DNA from: Pirellulales bacterium
Lineage (GTDB): Bacteria > Planctomycetota > Planctomycetia > Pirellulales > UBA1268
Assembly (NCBI GenBank): GCA_018401745.1
Contig: JAGYJY010000005.1
Span: 248,001 to 312,000 of the forward strand
DNA length: 64,000 nucleotides
Reading direction: 5' to 3'
Shown: positions 9,553-17,716 of the stretch, piece after piece
How the letters are laid out: each line of letters starts with the position of its first letter
Position numbering within the stretch: position 1 is the first letter of the stretch
The notes under the pieces: model-generated
What the model was told of the DNA's origin: nothing
The model's database searches: none
What the model saw: only the letters and a program-made list of their open reading frames with translations
Translations under genes and position numbers: made by a program

Positions 9553-10381
9553 ATGGCCCTTGAGCTCACCGCCCGCGACGACGTGATTGGCCAGGCGTGT
9601 CCTCAGCATTGATCTCTCCGGGATCACGCCAGACCGCCTGGCAAACCTCCCTCCTGCGGACGTGGCCAGCCGGCCGGTCCGAGCCGACGGCCGTGCGCAT
9701 CCTCTCGGCGAGTTTTTCACCGTGGCTGGCCTTGCCAACGATGGCCGAATCGTGCTGCGGGGCAACCTAACGCGGGTGCACCACATCGCTGCGGGCATGG
9801 CATCTGGCTCGATCCACGTCGACGGCACCATCGGGCGGCACGCCGGCGAGGGCATGGCGGGCGGCAGGCTCACCGTCGACGGATCGGCCGGCGACTGGCT
9901 TGCCTGCGGCCTGCGGGGCGGCGTCGTGCACGTGTTCGGCGACGCAGGCGACAACGCCGCTGCCGCCCTGCCCCGCCACGAACGTGGCGTCAACGGCGGC
10001 ACCGTCCTGGTTGAGGGGACGGTTGGGCAGCTGGCCGGAGCCCGCATGCGGCGAGGGATTCTTGCCGTGGGTGGCGATTGTGGCGAAGGGGCTGGCTTCG
10101 AGCTCCGCGCCGGCACCGTTGTCGTCGCCGGCAGCCTCGGCCCGCGGGCAGGCGCAGCGATGAGACGCGGCTCGATCGTGGCCCTTGGCCCCACACCCGA
10201 CATCTGGCCTGCATTTACGCAAGGCAGCGTCTGGCAGCCGGCAGTCATCCCGATGCTCCTCACGCAGCTTGCCAGAAACGGCTGGCGATCTCCCGCGGCG
10301 ACCGCCCGCGGCCCCTGGCAGCACTGGCACGGCGACCTCACGACCGGCAGCCGCGGCGAACTCTTCTGCCAGCCGATCTAA
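9553..10381 (+). CDS. fhcC: Formylmethanofuran dehydrogenase subunit C-like protein (frameshift near N-terminus)
   Basis: FhcC is part of the formyltransferase/hydrolase complex in the tetrahydromethanopterin C1 pathway, which planctomycetes share with methylotrophs. The protein is dominated by a right-handed beta-helix built on GxxGxxxG repeats, for example GSIHVDGTIGRHAGEGMAGG and GTVLVEGTVGQLAGARMRRG. The start is probably the ATG at 9553 (MALELTARDDV). Near 9586 a single base seems lost, after which the frame continues LARRVLSIDLSGITPDRLAN. No other fhc or mch gene is visible nearby, so it is an orphan within this window. The related beta-helix of glutamate synthase is the main alternative, but length and order fit FhcC. 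Confidence 0.85.
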
Positions 10382-10567
10382 GAAAGCCCCACGTAAAGAG
10401 CCATCGAAAAACAGACCGCGTGCGGGTGGTGGGGAGACCGCGCGCGGGTGGTCCGGCTCGGCAGGCGGCAAAAGTCTCGTCGCTGGCCAGGATAGGCCTT
10501 TAGGCTCCTCGAGCGTTCGCCGACCCGCCGAGCCTCCACTTTTCTGTCAATGAGCGAAGGGAGGAAA

Positions 10568-10640
10568 CGGGACGGGTCCTCGGGCCGCGAAGCGGCCTCG
10601 GCGGAGCCGAGGTGCCTCCGGCACCCGAAGACCCGTCCCG
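10568..10640. repeat. Cloverleaf palindrome, copy 2
   Basis: This is the second copy of the 73-bp element at 5951-6023. Both outer arms and all three hairpin stems are identical. The loops of the second and third hairpins changed from AAA to GGA and from TGA to TCC. Conserved stems with varied loops suggest selection on structure or recent mobility. It lies in the 727-bp gap between fhcC and rpsL, where no gene is visible. Confidence 0.85.
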
Positions 10641-10828
10641 CTTGCGCGCCCCACCCCGCCCAGCCCCGCCTTCCCCGGCCGCAGATCGCCGCGAAGCGGC
10701 GAACAGGCCGTCCTTAACAACCGTAAGCGAGGGGTGAGCCCGGGCCGAATGAGCCGGCCTTGCAGTCGAGCGCAGCCCGGAGGGCGAAAGCGAGAATGCA
10801 CGAGTGAGCGAAGCCAGGATGGCGAAGC

Positions 10829-10951
10829 GAACGCTCGGCGAATCGGCCTGGGCTCACCCCGAGCGCCCCCGAACGCTCGGCGAATCGGCTTGGGCTCACC
10901 CCGAGCGCCCCCGAACGCTCGGCGAATCGGCCCGGGCTCACCCCGAGCGGC
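10829..10951. repeat. Three 42-bp tandem repeats upstream of rpsL
   Basis: Three head-to-tail units of 42 bp each begin GAACGCTCGGCGAATCGG and contain GGGCTCACCCCGAGCG; the third decays after the GAGCG. They differ mainly at a two-base position (CCTG, CTTG, CCCG contexts). Related GGGCTCACCCCGAGCGA sequence occurs near 6070 next to the first cloverleaf, so this repeat family is spread through planctomycete intergenic DNA. There are no unique spacers, so it is not a CRISPR array. It ends about 160 bp before rpsL. Confidence 0.85.
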
Positions 10952-11108
10952 CCGGCAGCGATTTTGAGTGACGTGGGCCTTCCGTCGACCGGTTCGCTGG
11001 GGTATCCTTCGTGACTCGTCTGTCGCGAGGCAGTTTCCGCGACCGGAGTGGGAATCACTGCTCCGCAGACGAAACACGCACACACCACGTACGGAACGAC
11101 CTCCGACT

Positions 11109-11477
11109 ATGCCCACTGTCAATCAGCTGATCCGCACCGGCCGCCATCCGAAGCGGAAGTTTTCGAAGTCGCCGGTGCTCGAGCAGTGCCCGCAGAAGCG
11201 TGGCGTGTGCCTTCAGGTCCGCACGATGACGCCGAAGAAGCCGAACTCGGCGCTGCGGAAGATCGCTCGCGTGCGGCTTTCGAACCAGAAGGAAGTCACG
11301 GTTTACATTCCGGGCGAAGGCCACAACCTGCAAGAACACTCGATCGTCTTGATCCGCGGTGGGCGAGTTCGTGACCTTCCGGGTGTGCGGTATCACGTCA
11401 TCCGTGGTGCCCTCGACACACTCGGCGTTTCGGGTCGGAAGCAGTCCCGCAGCCTTTACGGTGCCAAGCGAAGCTGA
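11109..11477 (+). CDS. rpsL: 30S ribosomal protein S12
   Basis: S12 is the decoding-centre protein of the small ribosomal subunit. The 122-residue product begins [18 protein letters not shown] and contains the invariant [19 protein letters not shown] and the [10 protein letters not shown] loop. The streptomycin-related lysine in KKPNSA is the wild-type residue. The start ATG at 11109 is fixed by family length. It is followed after 93 bp by rpsG. Unlike the usual str operon, no fusA or tuf follows; a terminator and unrelated genes come next. Confidence 0.98.
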   Translation: MPTVNQLIRTGRHPKRKFSKSPVLEQCPQKRGVCLQVRTMTPKKPNSALRKIARVRLSNQKEVTVYIPGEGHNLQEHSIVLIRGGRVRDLPGVRYHVIRGALDTLGVSGRKQSRSLYGAKRS

Positions 11478-11570
11478 TTCAAGCTCTTGTCGGGTCGCAT
11501 GCATATGGCTCATTGAGCCGATCAGTCCTTCCAATCAACTCAACATCTCCGTTCTGAGAACTGACCGACG

Positions 11571-12041
11571 ATGGGTAAAATCACCGCCAGCCGCGAGTCC
11601 CTCATTCCTGACCCGAAGTTTGGGTCGCTGCTTGCCAGCAAGTTCATCAACTGCCTGATGCACGACGGCAAGAAGAGCATCGCACAGCGCATCTTTTATG
11701 ATGCGATGGACATCGTGGCTGAGAAGATCACCGATGCGGAACCGATCGAGGTGTTCAACCGGGCGATCGACAATGTGAAGCCGGCGGTTGAGGTGCGGAG
11801 CAAGCGAGTCGGTGGTGCCGCCTATCAGGTGCCGATGCAGGTCAATCGCAACCGTCAACAGTCGCTCGGCATTCGCTGGGTGCTGCAGGCTGTTCGCGAC
11901 AAGAAGGGCCGGCCGACGCATCAGAAGCTTGCGGAGGAGATCATCGCGGCCTACAAGCGAGAAGGGGCAGCGGTCACCAAGCGTGAAAATGTGCACCGCA
12001 TGGCCGATGCCAATAAGGCCTTTGCTCACTTCGCCTGGTGA
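11571..12041 (+). CDS. rpsG: 30S ribosomal protein S7
   Basis: S7 nucleates assembly of the 30S head domain by binding the 3' domain of 16S rRNA. The 156-residue product is full length, begins [19 protein letters not shown] and carries the conserved [17 protein letters not shown] and [12 protein letters not shown] motifs. It is the second gene of a two-gene rpsL-rpsG unit. Just after the stop codon a 14-bp sequence (GGTGATACGGGCTT) is repeated twice in tandem at 12037-12064, and a strong terminator follows, so the unit ends here. Confidence 0.98.
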   Translation: MGKITASRESLIPDPKFGSLLASKFINCLMHDGKKSIAQRIFYDAMDIVAEKITDAEPIEVFNRAIDNVKPAVEVRSKRVGGAAYQVPMQVNRNRQQSLGIRWVLQAVRDKKGRPTHQKLAEEIIAAYKREGAAVTKRENVHRMADANKAFAHFAW

Positions 12042-12123
12042 TACGGGCTTGGTGATACGGGCTTGGTGACAGGAGCGTGGCTCCGCTGAGCGGCTCTGAT
12101 CTGGCGGTGTGCTGAAACACGAT

Positions 12124-12167
12124 AAAGGCTTCGCTGTGCGTGATGCAGCGAGGCCTTTGTTTTTTCT
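12124..12167 (+). terminator. Rho-independent terminator after rpsG
   Basis: A GC-rich hairpin, AAAGGCTTCGCTG pairing with CAGCGAGGCCTTT around a short loop, is followed by a run of Ts. It lies 83 bp after rpsG and just before the end of the convergent yjbQ gene. Its arms could also act for the minus strand. Confidence 0.85.
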
Positions 12168-12176
12168 GGCTCCAGG

Positions 12177-12605
12177 CTACGAGCCTTGCGGCTCGCCCTG
12201 CAGGGTGGCGACCAGCCTGCGATGTCCACCGCGATTGCGGTGCTCGCAGAGGTAGAGGCCCTGCCAGGTTCCCAGCAGCAGCCGCCCATCCCGGATCGGC
12301 ACGCTCAGCGAGCTGCCCACGAGCGACGCCTTGAGGTGAGCTGGGCTGTCGTCGGGCCCTTCAAGCGTGTGCACATACGGCAGCGTTTCCGGCACGACGC
12401 AGTTCAGTGCCATCTCGAGGTCGACCGGTACATCGGGGTCGGCGTTCTCGTTGATTGAGAGGCTGGCCGAGGTGTGTTGTATGAAAAGATGAAGGAGGCC
12501 AACCCGAAGCTGGCGGAGCTCCGGGATCGCTTCGAGCACGTCGCGGGTGATCAGGTGAAACCCTCGCGGCCGTGGCGACAGGGTGATCTCGTGCTGCATC
12601 CACAT
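12177..12605 (-). CDS. YjbQ family protein (UPF0047)
   Basis: This 142-residue protein belongs to the YjbQ family, sometimes annotated as secondary thiamine-phosphate synthase because of weak in vivo complementation; the true role is not settled. The family core is clear: LLHLFIQHTSASLSINENAD near residue 40, HTLEGPDDSPAHLKASLVG near 80 and LGTWQGLYLCEHRN near 112. These supply the conserved His/Asp cluster. I chose the ATG at 12605 (MWMQHEITLSPRPRGFHLIT). It is convergent with rpsG and separated from mutM by 83 bp. Confidence 0.93.
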   Translation of the reverse strand: MWMQHEITLSPRPRGFHLITRDVLEAIPELRQLRVGLLHLFIQHTSASLSINENADPDVPVDLEMALNCVVPETLPYVHTLEGPDDSPAHLKASLVGSSLSVPIRDGRLLLGTWQGLYLCEHRNRGGHRRLVATLQGEPQGS

Positions 12606-12688
12606 AGGCGGTTTGGCTCCGTTGGGGGAACGGGATTGAGTGCTGGGAGGGATCGGCTGCGGTGCCGCCCACGGTGCCGCCCACGGTG

Positions 12689-13561
12689 TCAGCGACGCTG
12701 GCATTGCGGACAGAAAAAGGTGGACCGCTGGGCCTGCACGATCCGTCGGATCGCGGTGCCGCAGGCAGGGCACGGCTGGCCTTCGCGGCCGTAGACGCGG
12801 TGACGAGCCTGGTAGCGGCCCGGCTCGTTGAGGGCCGTGCGGTAGGTGGCGTCGGAGAGCGTGGAGCCCTCGAGTTCCACGGCTTCTGCAAGCACCTCCT
12901 GCATCACCGCATGCAGCCTGCCCCACCGCACTCGGCTGAGCTGCCGGCAGCGGACGCGAGGATCGATGCCCGCGTGAAAGAGCATCTCGGCTGCATAGAG
13001 ATTGCCGATCCCGGCAACGGCTCGCTGATCGAGCAGTGCAACCTTCACCGCCCGCGTCGAGTCTCGCAGCCTGGAGGCAAACGTGGCGGTGTCGATCGTG
13101 AGCGCGTCGGGGCCAAGCCGCGACGGGCCGCAGAGCTGCTCCAGGCCAGCCGCGTCGACAAGACGGACTGTGCCGAGGCCCCGGCGATCCCAGAAAAGGA
13201 GTTGCTGCTGAGAGCCTCGATCGCAACGGCCTCCAAGCCGCAGCCGGACGTGCTCCTGCGACGGGGGCTCTGCCACCAGGAGCAGGCCAGTCATTCGCGG
13301 CTCAATCACCAGCCAGCGACAGCCTGTCGCAGCCTGCCGACGGGGCGACCCTGGGCTGCTAAGCCGCAGGGCGATCCGCTTGCCATGCCGCTCCGCTGCC
13401 TCGATGACACGGCCGCAGACTTCAGCAGCGAGCTCTCGCGGCGGAGGCTGCATCAAAAGAGGCCGCAACCGACCCTGCGGCACCTCAACGGAGTCCACCC
13501 GCATGCCGATGGCGGTGGCGATGCCGCGACGCATCGTTTCCACTTCTGGAAGCTCAGGCAC
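12689..13561 (-). CDS. mutM: Formamidopyrimidine-DNA glycosylase (Fpg/MutM)
   Basis: MutM removes oxidised purines such as 8-oxoguanine and nicks the resulting abasic site in base excision repair. The start is a GTG at 13561 giving (M)PELPEVETMRRGI, preceded by a GAGGGAGG ribosome-binding site. Pro2, the Schiff-base nucleophile, and Glu3 are in place. The helix-two-turn-helix Asn-containing AVAGIGNLYAAEMLF lies near residue 180. The C-terminal zinc finger is intact, with CPACG and FCPQC about 16 residues apart. The 290-residue length is normal. It is divergent from lexA with 106 bp between, so both DNA damage genes may share a control region. Confidence 0.97.
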   Translation of the reverse strand: MPELPEVETMRRGIATAIGMRVDSVEVPQGRLRPLLMQPPPRELAAEVCGRVIEAAERHGKRIALRLSSPGSPRRQAATGCRWLVIEPRMTGLLLVAEPPSQEHVRLRLGGRCDRGSQQQLLFWDRRGLGTVRLVDAAGLEQLCGPSRLGPDALTIDTATFASRLRDSTRAVKVALLDQRAVAGIGNLYAAEMLFHAGIDPRVRCRQLSRVRWGRLHAVMQEVLAEAVELEGSTLSDATYRTALNEPGRYQARHRVYGREGQPCPACGTAIRRIVQAQRSTFFCPQCQRR

Positions 13562-13667
13562 ACCTCCCTCCCACTCACAACGGGGCCTTGACAATGGACA
13601 GCAGTATAGTAGGATACCGTCGTTCAGACGATCACAAGAACCCCGAGGAGGGCGACCCGTTCGCATC

Positions 13668-14456
13668 ATGCCACCCATGGCCAAAAAATCTACCACCCGC
13701 ACCACGTCAAAGCCCACCAGCCCTGCCACGGCTGAGTCCGCCGTCTCATCGCGAGCCCGGTCAGCCCCAGCCCGAAAAGCTCGCGTCAAGGCGACGACGA
13801 CCAACGGGCATGGCATCGAGGGGCTCTTTGGAGATGCCGGGCCGCAGCGGCATGCGGAAGGTGAGAGCAGCCCCACCAGCCGGCAGATGGCAATCTACGA
13901 GTTTATTCGCGACAAGATTCGATCGCGTGGCTACGGGCCGACCGTCCGCGAGATTGGCACTGCCTTCAAAATTCGCTCTCCCAACGGCGTCGTCTGTCAC
14001 CTCAAGGCGCTTGAGCGGAAGGGCTACATCACCCGTGGCCGCAACATGTCGCGGGCCATCGAACTAACAACGGAGCCCGCCCACCTCAGTGGGCTTCCGA
14101 TGGCGGGGCTCGTGGCCGCGGGCACGCTCCGGCCGGCAGAGGAGCAGACCGAGCGGATCGACTTTGCAGACCTCTTCAGCCGCGACAATCACTTTGTGCT
14201 GAAGGTCATGGGCGACTCGATGATCGACGCCCAGATTGCCGATGGCGACTGGGTGGTCATCCGAAAAGCAAAGACGGCCCACAACGGTGATATCGTCGTG
14301 GCCCAGACTGAGGAAGGCGAAGCAACACTCAAGCAGTGGTTTCCGGAGCGAGACCGCGTGCGGCTCCAGCCGGCCAACCGGGAAATGAAGCCGATGTACG
14401 TGAAAAACCCGCGTGTCCTCGGTGTGCTCGTGGGAGTCGTTCGCAAGACGGTCTGA
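13668..14456 (+). CDS. lexA: LexA-type SOS repressor with long N-terminal extension
   Basis: LexA represses DNA damage genes until RecA promotes its self-cleavage. The winged-helix part is visible from SPTSRQMAIYEFIRDKI to GYITRGRNMSRAIEL. The self-cleavage site is the Ala-Gly in GLVAAGTLRP, the catalytic Ser is in VMGDSMIDAQI, and the Lys is in EGEATLKQWF. What is odd is about 65 extra N-terminal residues rich in Lys, Arg, Ser and Thr (KKSTTRTTSKPTSPATAESA onward), giving 262 residues against about 200 usually. Starts at 13668 (MPPMAKK) and 13677 (MAKK) are both possible; even the shorter keeps the extension. Confidence 0.93.
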   Translation: MPPMAKKSTTRTTSKPTSPATAESAVSSRARSAPARKARVKATTTNGHGIEGLFGDAGPQRHAEGESSPTSRQMAIYEFIRDKIRSRGYGPTVREIGTAFKIRSPNGVVCHLKALERKGYITRGRNMSRAIELTTEPAHLSGLPMAGLVAAGTLRPAEEQTERIDFADLFSRDNHFVLKVMGDSMIDAQIADGDWVVIRKAKTAHNGDIVVAQTEEGEATLKQWFPERDRVRLQPANREMKPMYVKNPRVLGVLVGVVRKTV

Positions 14457-14522
14457 CACGACCGCCTGAAGCAACGGTCAAGAGACGATGGCTCACGAGG
14501 CACTCGTCGGCAGGTCGGTGGG

Positions 14523-15965
14523 TCAGGACGCAGTCCGCGAGGAGGTCCCTTCCGACCACTGATTGAGTTTGTTGTAGAGCGTCTTGATGCTGATCCCGAG
14601 TTCTTCGGCCGTCCGAGCTTTGTTGCCTTCGTTGCGGTCGAGCCCCTCGAAGATGGCCTGCATCTCGAGTTCGCGAAGCGAAAGCGGCCGCCCGGTATCT
14701 GGCGGACGGTTGTCGTTCAGAGTGGTCACGGCAGCTGGAGTCTGCTCGTCCAAGGCAGGGATGCCTCTGTGCTGCATGGCAACTGGCCGTGCGGCAAGAG
14801 GTTGCGCGGCGAAGAGCCGCTCCGGCAGGTGGTCGCAGCACAGCGGCAGCATGTCGCTGACGACAAGGGCATACTCGATGACGTTCGCAAGCTCGCGGAC
14901 GTTGCCCCGCCACGGGTGGCTGGCAAGCACCTGAAGCAGTTCGCCGGTGACCACCTGAGTGCCCGCAGGAAGCTGAGGACGAAGACGCCTGACAAGGTGA
15001 TCGATCAGGGCGGGCAGATCCTCGCGGCGTTCCCGCAGCGGCGGAAGCCTGATCTCAAAGGTGTTGATGCGGAAGAAGAGGTCTTCGCGGAAGGCTCCCT
15101 CGGCAATCATTTCCTCGAGCGGTCGATGGGTCGCGCAGACGATGCGGCAGTCGACACGAATCGGTTCGTTCTCACCGACGCGGCGGATCTCACCGCTTTC
15201 GAGCACCCGCAGCAGTCGCGGCTGCAACGACTTCGGGAGTTCTCCGATCTCATCGAGAAAGAGCGTGCCGCCATCGGCCACCTCAAAGAGCCCCGCGCGG
15301 TGTTCGCTGGCCCCGGTGAAGGCTCCTTTGCGGTGTCCGAAGAGTTCGCTCTCCACCAGCTGTTCCGGCAGGGCACCACAGTTGACCGCGACAAGTGGTC
15401 CGGAAGCGCGGCCGCTGGCCTCGTGCAGCGAACGAGCCACGAGTTCCTTGCCAGTGCCCGTCTCGCCGCGAACGAGAACAGCCGATTCCGTAGGGCCCAC
15501 GCGAGCGACGAGCCGCCGGACCCGCTCGATCGCCGGCGAATCGCCCACGAGCCGAGCGTCGCCTTCAGCACGACGCACGCGGGTTTCCAAGGCTCGAAGC
15601 CGAGCGGTCAGCTCTCGCTTCTTGCGAACCCGCTCAAGCACCGAGCGGATCTCAGCAAGCTTGCAGGGCTTGGTGAGGTAGTCAAAAACGCCCTCACGAA
15701 GGGCCGCGAGCGCTGTCTCATGCGAGGACTTGCCGGTGATCACGACGGTCTCGGTGTCGGGCGACACCTCCCGGACGCGGCGAATCACATCAAGTCCACC
15801 GACATGGGGCATGTCGAGGTCGACAATCACACAGTCGAACGACGCCTCTTCAAGGGCCGCCATCGCAGCCCGCCCATCAGCGCAGACGGTCGCCTCATGA
15901 CCGAGCCGCGGCAGTTCGATCTTCATCAGTTCCTGAATCGACGTTTCGTCGTCAGCAAACAGCAC
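14523..15965 (-). CDS. Sigma-54-dependent response regulator (NtrC family)
   Basis: This activator probably switches on sigma-54 promoters when phosphorylated by the histidine kinase encoded just upstream. The receiver domain has the acidic pair in LFADDETS and the phospho-acceptor Asp in CVIVDLDMPHVGG. The central AAA+ domain shows Walker A GETGTGKELVARS, the sigma-54 loop KGAFTGA and Walker B TLFLDEIGELP. The Fis-type helix-turn-helix ARTAEELGISIKTLYNKL ends the protein. The GTG at 15965 is the first standard start. However, the frame stays open upstream as ITERPLKRLR, with an ATC at 15995 correctly spaced from an AGGAGGTG. A miscalled ATG is therefore likely. Confidence 0.95.
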   Translation of the reverse strand: MLFADDETSIQELMKIELPRLGHEATVCADGRAAMAALEEASFDCVIVDLDMPHVGGLDVIRRVREVSPDTETVVITGKSSHETALAALREGVFDYLTKPCKLAEIRSVLERVRKKRELTARLRALETRVRRAEGDARLVGDSPAIERVRRLVARVGPTESAVLVRGETGTGKELVARSLHEASGRASGPLVAVNCGALPEQLVESELFGHRKGAFTGASEHRAGLFEVADGGTLFLDEIGELPKSLQPRLLRVLESGEIRRVGENEPIRVDCRIVCATHRPLEEMIAEGAFREDLFFRINTFEIRLPPLRERREDLPALIDHLVRRLRPQLPAGTQVVTGELLQVLASHPWRGNVRELANVIEYALVVSDMLPLCCDHLPERLFAAQPLAARPVAMQHRGIPALDEQTPAAVTTLNDNRPPDTGRPLSLRELEMQAIFEGLDRNEGNKARTAEELGISIKTLYNKLNQWSEGTSSRTAS

Positions 15966-17593
15966 CCGCAGACGCTTAAGCGGCCTTTCGGTGATGATCC
16001 ACCTCCTGCTGCTGGCTGTGCGGCCGTCCCTCCACAGCTCCGCCTGGTGGATCCGCCGACAGCAGCGAGCGGAAGCATGAGCGTGAAGGTGGCCCCCTTG
16101 CCAGGGCCTTCGCTCGTCGCCTCGATGCGACCACCGTGGTCAACCACGATCCGGTGCACGATCGACAGGCCAAGCCCTGTCCCCTGGCCATTCTTGCGGC
16201 GAGTGAAGAATGGTTCAAAGAGGTGCGCAAGCACCTCCTCATTCATGCCGCAGCCATCGTCAACGAAGATGACTTCGGCCTCGTGGCCGTTGCGGCTGAC
16301 ACTGACGGAGATCCGGCCGGATGGCTCGATGCAGTCGAGTGCGTTGACCAGCAGGTTGAGCACCACCTGCTTGATCTCCTGCGGATTGACCATCACCAGC
16401 AGGTCCGAACCTTCGTCGATCTCGATCGACCTGCCAGCGAAGCGGCCGACGTGCCGCAGCATCTCGGCCACATCGCTCACAATCGCCTTGATCGCTGTCG
16501 GCTGGCGTTTGACCTCGCCGAGCCGCGAAAAGTCGAGCAGTTTTTCGGTGATTTCCTTACAGCGGAAGGCCTCGCTCTGAATCAGCTCGAGGTAGCGGAT
16601 GGTGAGTCGCTTCTCGTCAGGATCGTTGACAACGTCGGTGAGGCGGCTCTCCAGCGACTCCGCGCACATCGCAATCGACGCCAGCGGATTGTTGATCTCG
16701 TGGGCGACTCCCGCAGCCAGGAAGCCGACGCTCGCCAGCTGCTCGCTGCGGATCACCTCGCGAGTCCGCAGCTCGACCTGCCGATCGAGGTCGTCCCGTA
16801 TCGCCTGAAAGCGAGCGGTCATGCCGTTGAAGGCTTCCGCAAGTTCGGCCATCTCGTCGTCGGTGTCGAGGTGGATGCGGTAGTCGAAGTCGCCGGAAGC
16901 CACACGTCGCGACCCGTGGCCAAGGTGACGCAGTGGCCGAAACACCCATCGATAAATCAGCACACCAAGCGCGACGAGCAGGGCTGTCGCCGAGAGCGCC
17001 GCTGCCCAGGTGACGATGATCAGGGTGCGGTAGCCCGTCCGGACTTCATGGGCGAGATCGTGAAGCTGCTCCTGGAGGAAACTCGGCAGCTCGGCAGTCA
17101 GAGACGCCAGGCGATCGAGCTCACGGCCTGTCGCCAGGTGCCGCGCTACCGGGTCGTCGAGCCGTCGGTCGCCGCTCCATCGGCGGAGCGACGTCAGGCT
17201 TCCGGAAATCGCCGTCGCCGTTGCCCGCTCTCGGGTGCGGTCAGCAATCGGCACGCCGTCGAGGTCCCAACGTTCCAGCTGCTGCCGGTACCTCTCCAGG
17301 GCCCGCTCGACCTGCACGAGCCGACCGGTGAAGGTCTCATGCGAGAGGTCTCCGCTGGTGTTGCCGGTGTCGGTGTCGACGAACTGGCGGGCGTGGCAGA
17401 GCCGCAGATCATCGACACACTGGCCGAGTTCACTGGCCAGGGGCATCTCGGCGGCTCGGTTTGACAGCGCCCGCACCAGCCGGCGATACGACGAGACCCC
17501 GACGAGGCTGCTGGCAAACAGCGCCGTCACCGCCACGCCGGCCAGCAGGCCGCAGAGCAGGAGTTTGTTGCGAATCGGCCTGCGTCTGGGCAT
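15926..17593 (-). CDS. Sensor histidine kinase (HAMP, HisKA, HATPase)
   Basis: This inner-membrane sensor kinase has one membrane segment near residues 10-32 and another near 188-212, enclosing a helical extracytoplasmic sensor domain of about 150 residues. A HAMP linker follows (VFRPLRHLGHGSRRVASGDF). The phospho-accepting His lies in GVAHEINNPLASIAMC. The ATP-binding domain carries VVLNLLVNALDCI (N box), FVDDGCGM (G1) and GTGLGLSIVHRIV (G2). The C-terminus overlaps the response regulator start by 40 bases, pointing to coupled translation as one two-component unit. The signal is unknown. Confidence 0.94.
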   Translation of the reverse strand: MPRRRPIRNKLLLCGLLAGVAVTALFASSLVGVSSYRRLVRALSNRAAEMPLASELGQCVDDLRLCHARQFVDTDTGNTSGDLSHETFTGRLVQVERALERYRQQLERWDLDGVPIADRTRERATATAISGSLTSLRRWSGDRRLDDPVARHLATGRELDRLASLTAELPSFLQEQLHDLAHEVRTGYRTLIIVTWAAALSATALLVALGVLIYRWVFRPLRHLGHGSRRVASGDFDYRIHLDTDDEMAELAEAFNGMTARFQAIRDDLDRQVELRTREVIRSEQLASVGFLAAGVAHEINNPLASIAMCAESLESRLTDVVNDPDEKRLTIRYLELIQSEAFRCKEITEKLLDFSRLGEVKRQPTAIKAIVSDVAEMLRHVGRFAGRSIEIDEGSDLLVMVNPQEIKQVVLNLLVNALDCIEPSGRISVSVSRNGHEAEVIFVDDGCGMNEEVLAHLFEPFFTRRKNGQGTGLGLSIVHRIVVDHGGRIEATSEGPGKGATFTLMLPLAAVGGSTRRSCGGTAAQPAAGGGSSPKGRLSVCGCCLLTTKRRFRN

Positions 17594-17716
17594 CGCGGAC
17601 GGCCTCGGCTCGGGGAGGCTCTGCCGCGTCGTGCGGCCGAGCCAGCGGAGGGTAGCAGCCGCTTCGCAGCCGGCATACCGCGGTTCCTCGCGTTCGCCAG
17701 CGGCCAGCCGCTGCCC

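Noticed and set aside
10829..10951. Possible CRISPR array
   Set aside because: The units are contiguous 42-bp tandem copies with no unique spacers, and no cas genes are present.
17430..17716. C-terminal extension of the vWA-like protein to 17430
   Set aside because: The extension is Ala/Arg/Gln-rich shadow sequence; shifting frame near 17840 gives the family C-terminus ending at 17717.
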